Below are positions 5,971 through 7,128 of a stretch of DNA of 7,128 bases, piece after piece. Below the pieces are notes generated by a model. The model was not told where the DNA came from. It saw nothing but the letters and a program-made list of their open reading frames with translations, and did not search any database. This DNA comes from Deltaproteobacteria bacterium (GTDB taxonomy: Bacteria; Desulfobacterota; DSM-4660; Desulfatiglandales; B25-G16): contig CP070660.1 in assembly GCA_020355145.1 (NCBI GenBank), positions 690,850 to 697,977 of the forward strand. The letters run 5' to 3'. The stretch's first letter is position 1. Every line of letters starts with the position of its first letter. The translations under genes were made by a program, and so were the position numbers.

Positions 5971-7056
5971 TTAAAAGTCTTTCCCCACATTTAGAAAAAA
6001 GGTGATATCAGCCCCGGCATTCCCAGAGTGCTTGAAATCCTCTATTGTCCCTGCCTGAATAGATACCCCGCCTTTAGTTAGGTAGTTTATACCCAACAAA
6101 GCATCATATATCCTTCTGTCTAGCATTTGAAGGCCTGTATGATGAAATGGCCTGGTTATACAATTTACCTGGGCCAGAATAGAGAGTCGTGAGCAAATCC
6201 TGTATTCTGCCCCCAGCATAAACTCATAGAACTCGTTAAGTGACACATCTTCATCTTCAAAGGCATCCCCTGGAAAGATTACGTCTGCGTTTAAATAGGC
6301 AGTTAATCTTTTAATATCCTTTTGTAAGAGTATGCCAAAACCATAATCAGGCTCTCCGCTTCCCAATGCCCTATCCGTATCCCCGCTCGGAACCTTAACT
6401 GCAAGCCGTGTGCTCAGACAGGGTAATATATTTCCCTCATCCCATATCTTTCCCTTTACCCTTAGAGCTAGGTCACCTATCCCTGTAGATCTTTTTCCCT
6501 TGCCCGAGATGAAGGCCTTGTTTTCCCTTTTGACATAGTATTCATATTTACCTGCTTCCTGGTACACCCTCACCGTTCTTGTATTGTCAAAGAAAAATCT
6601 TTCAACATCCAGAATAGTATTATCCATAACACCAGAGTAACTGTAAACAAAGGGAAGGGACATGCCTATCTCAAGACCTTGTAAAATCCCGTACTGTAAT
6701 TCTAATGATGCCCTAATCATTTCCATATCCACAACGCCTTCGTAGTTTCCAGAGCTTTCGGAAAGAAGGGTATTTGTGATGGTGGTATTAAGGCTTAAAG
6801 AACCTTGACCCTTTGGTAGGGTTTCGGCCTTGTCAGGGACTGCCTGGAGAAAAAGGAGTTGAATCGGGGCCTGGTTTACAATAGAGATAGGCCCTGATTT
6901 TTTCCCCCAATTAGTTTCCAGGATAGAAGAACACGCATTTCCTGCATTAAGCATGAGAAGGAATCCAATAACACATGCCATCCATTGGGGGAGTGTTAAA
7001 TCAACCTGTGCCTTTTCAGATAATATCTCTATAGAATTCCTAAATTTTTGAATCAA
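5971..7056 (-). CDS. Probable outer-membrane beta-barrel protein, DUF3187-like
   Basis: The function is unknown. I recognise the overall pattern of DUF3187 proteins: a segment like GPISIVNQAPIQLLFLQAVP, a LPKGQGSLSLNTTITNTLL block, then alternating amphipathic strands and a terminal aromatic residue (NVGKDF), as in outer-membrane barrels. Residues 26-41 (MACVIGFLLMLNAGNA) resemble a signal-peptide core, with cleavage possible after GNA just before Cys42. It is not a good lipobox. The frame opens with TTG at 7056, which overlaps the TGA of an upstream frame (TTGA), a layout consistent with translational coupling. The 25 residues before the hydrophobic core are unusually long and polar for a signal peptide, so an internal start such as ATG at 6981 (residue 26) is possible, though it lacks a ribosome binding site. 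The length of 361 aa is reasonable for the family. The assignment is from pattern memory only. Confidence 0.72.
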   Translation of the reverse strand: MIQKFRNSIEILSEKAQVDLTLPQWMACVIGFLLMLNAGNACSSILETNWGKKSGPISIVNQAPIQLLFLQAVPDKAETLPKGQGSLSLNTTITNTLLSESSGNYEGVVDMEMIRASLELQYGILQGLEIGMSLPFVYSYSGVMDNTILDVERFFFDNTRTVRVYQEAGKYEYYVKRENKAFISGKGKRSTGIGDLALRVKGKIWDEGNILPCLSTRLAVKVPSGDTDRALGSGEPDYGFGILLQKDIKRLTAYLNADVIFPGDAFEDEDVSLNEFYEFMLGAEYRICSRLSILAQVNCITRPFHHTGLQMLDRRIYDALLGINYLTKGGVSIQAGTIEDFKHSGNAGADITFFLNVGKDF

Positions 7057-7128
7057 ATCCTTGTCTTTTCCTCTGGGTTTATCTCAATTATCTCGATACC
7101 AGCACTGAGAAGGAGGGCTACTGTTACC
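7053..7128 (-). CDS. C-terminal end of an unidentified gene (cut by right window edge)
   Basis: On the minus strand a frame is open from the edge (first full codon 7127-7125) for 24 codons to a TGA at 7053-7055. It encodes VTVALLLSAGIEIIEINPEE followed by KTRI. The composition is protein-like. Its stop overlaps the TTG start of the DUF3187-like gene, so the two may form an operon. It is too short to name. Confidence 0.5.
   Translation of the reverse strand, partial: VTVALLLSAGIEIIEINPEEKTRI

Overview
The window looks like bacterial chromosome, most likely from an anaerobe of the Desulfobacterota or a nearby lineage. The main clue is a gene that closely resembles AhbC, an enzyme of the siroheme-dependent (alternative) heme pathway used by sulfate reducers and methanogens. 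It is followed directly by the two membrane subunits of the System II (Ccs/Res) cytochrome c assembly machine. This assignment rests on remembered family features, because no database search was possible.

Layout: (1) 1-638, minus strand: the N-terminal 212 residues of a HlyD/MacA-type periplasmic adaptor, running off the left edge. (2) 639-1013: a gene-free gap with four copies of a GTTGACA-type repeat and a GC-rich palindrome, perhaps a decayed end of an IS21-like element. (3) 5238-1014, minus strand: a four-gene run, ahbC - resB - ccsB - plsC. The first three are almost contiguous (gaps of 1 and 4 nt); plsC follows after 77 nt. (4) 5239-5499: a divergent intergenic region with a candidate ahbC promoter and a large inverted pair of 7-bp repeat arrays. 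(5) 5500-5787, plus strand: a 95-residue ABM-fold (antibiotic biosynthesis monooxygenase-like) protein with a strong ribosome binding site. (6) 5788-5970: a convergent gap with a 16-bp perfect palindrome. (7) 7056-5971, minus strand: a probable outer-membrane protein of the DUF3187 type, overlapping the last codons of an upstream gene cut by the right edge.

How the genes work together: AhbC makes Fe-coproporphyrin III, the penultimate intermediate to heme b. ResB and CcsB move heme across the inner membrane and attach it to CXXCH apocytochromes. The near-overlap of the three genes suggests that heme supply and cytochrome c maturation are co-expressed. PlsC (phospholipid synthesis) is probably a passenger at the end of the run.

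The least ordinary signals are non-coding. Two places, 1738-1817 and 5323-5425, carry arrays of degenerate 7-bp units facing each other as inverted repeats across a loop of about 40 nt. The two arrays use different heptamers but the same architecture. I see no clear undescribed multi-gene system such as a defence island, CRISPR array or biosynthetic cluster.
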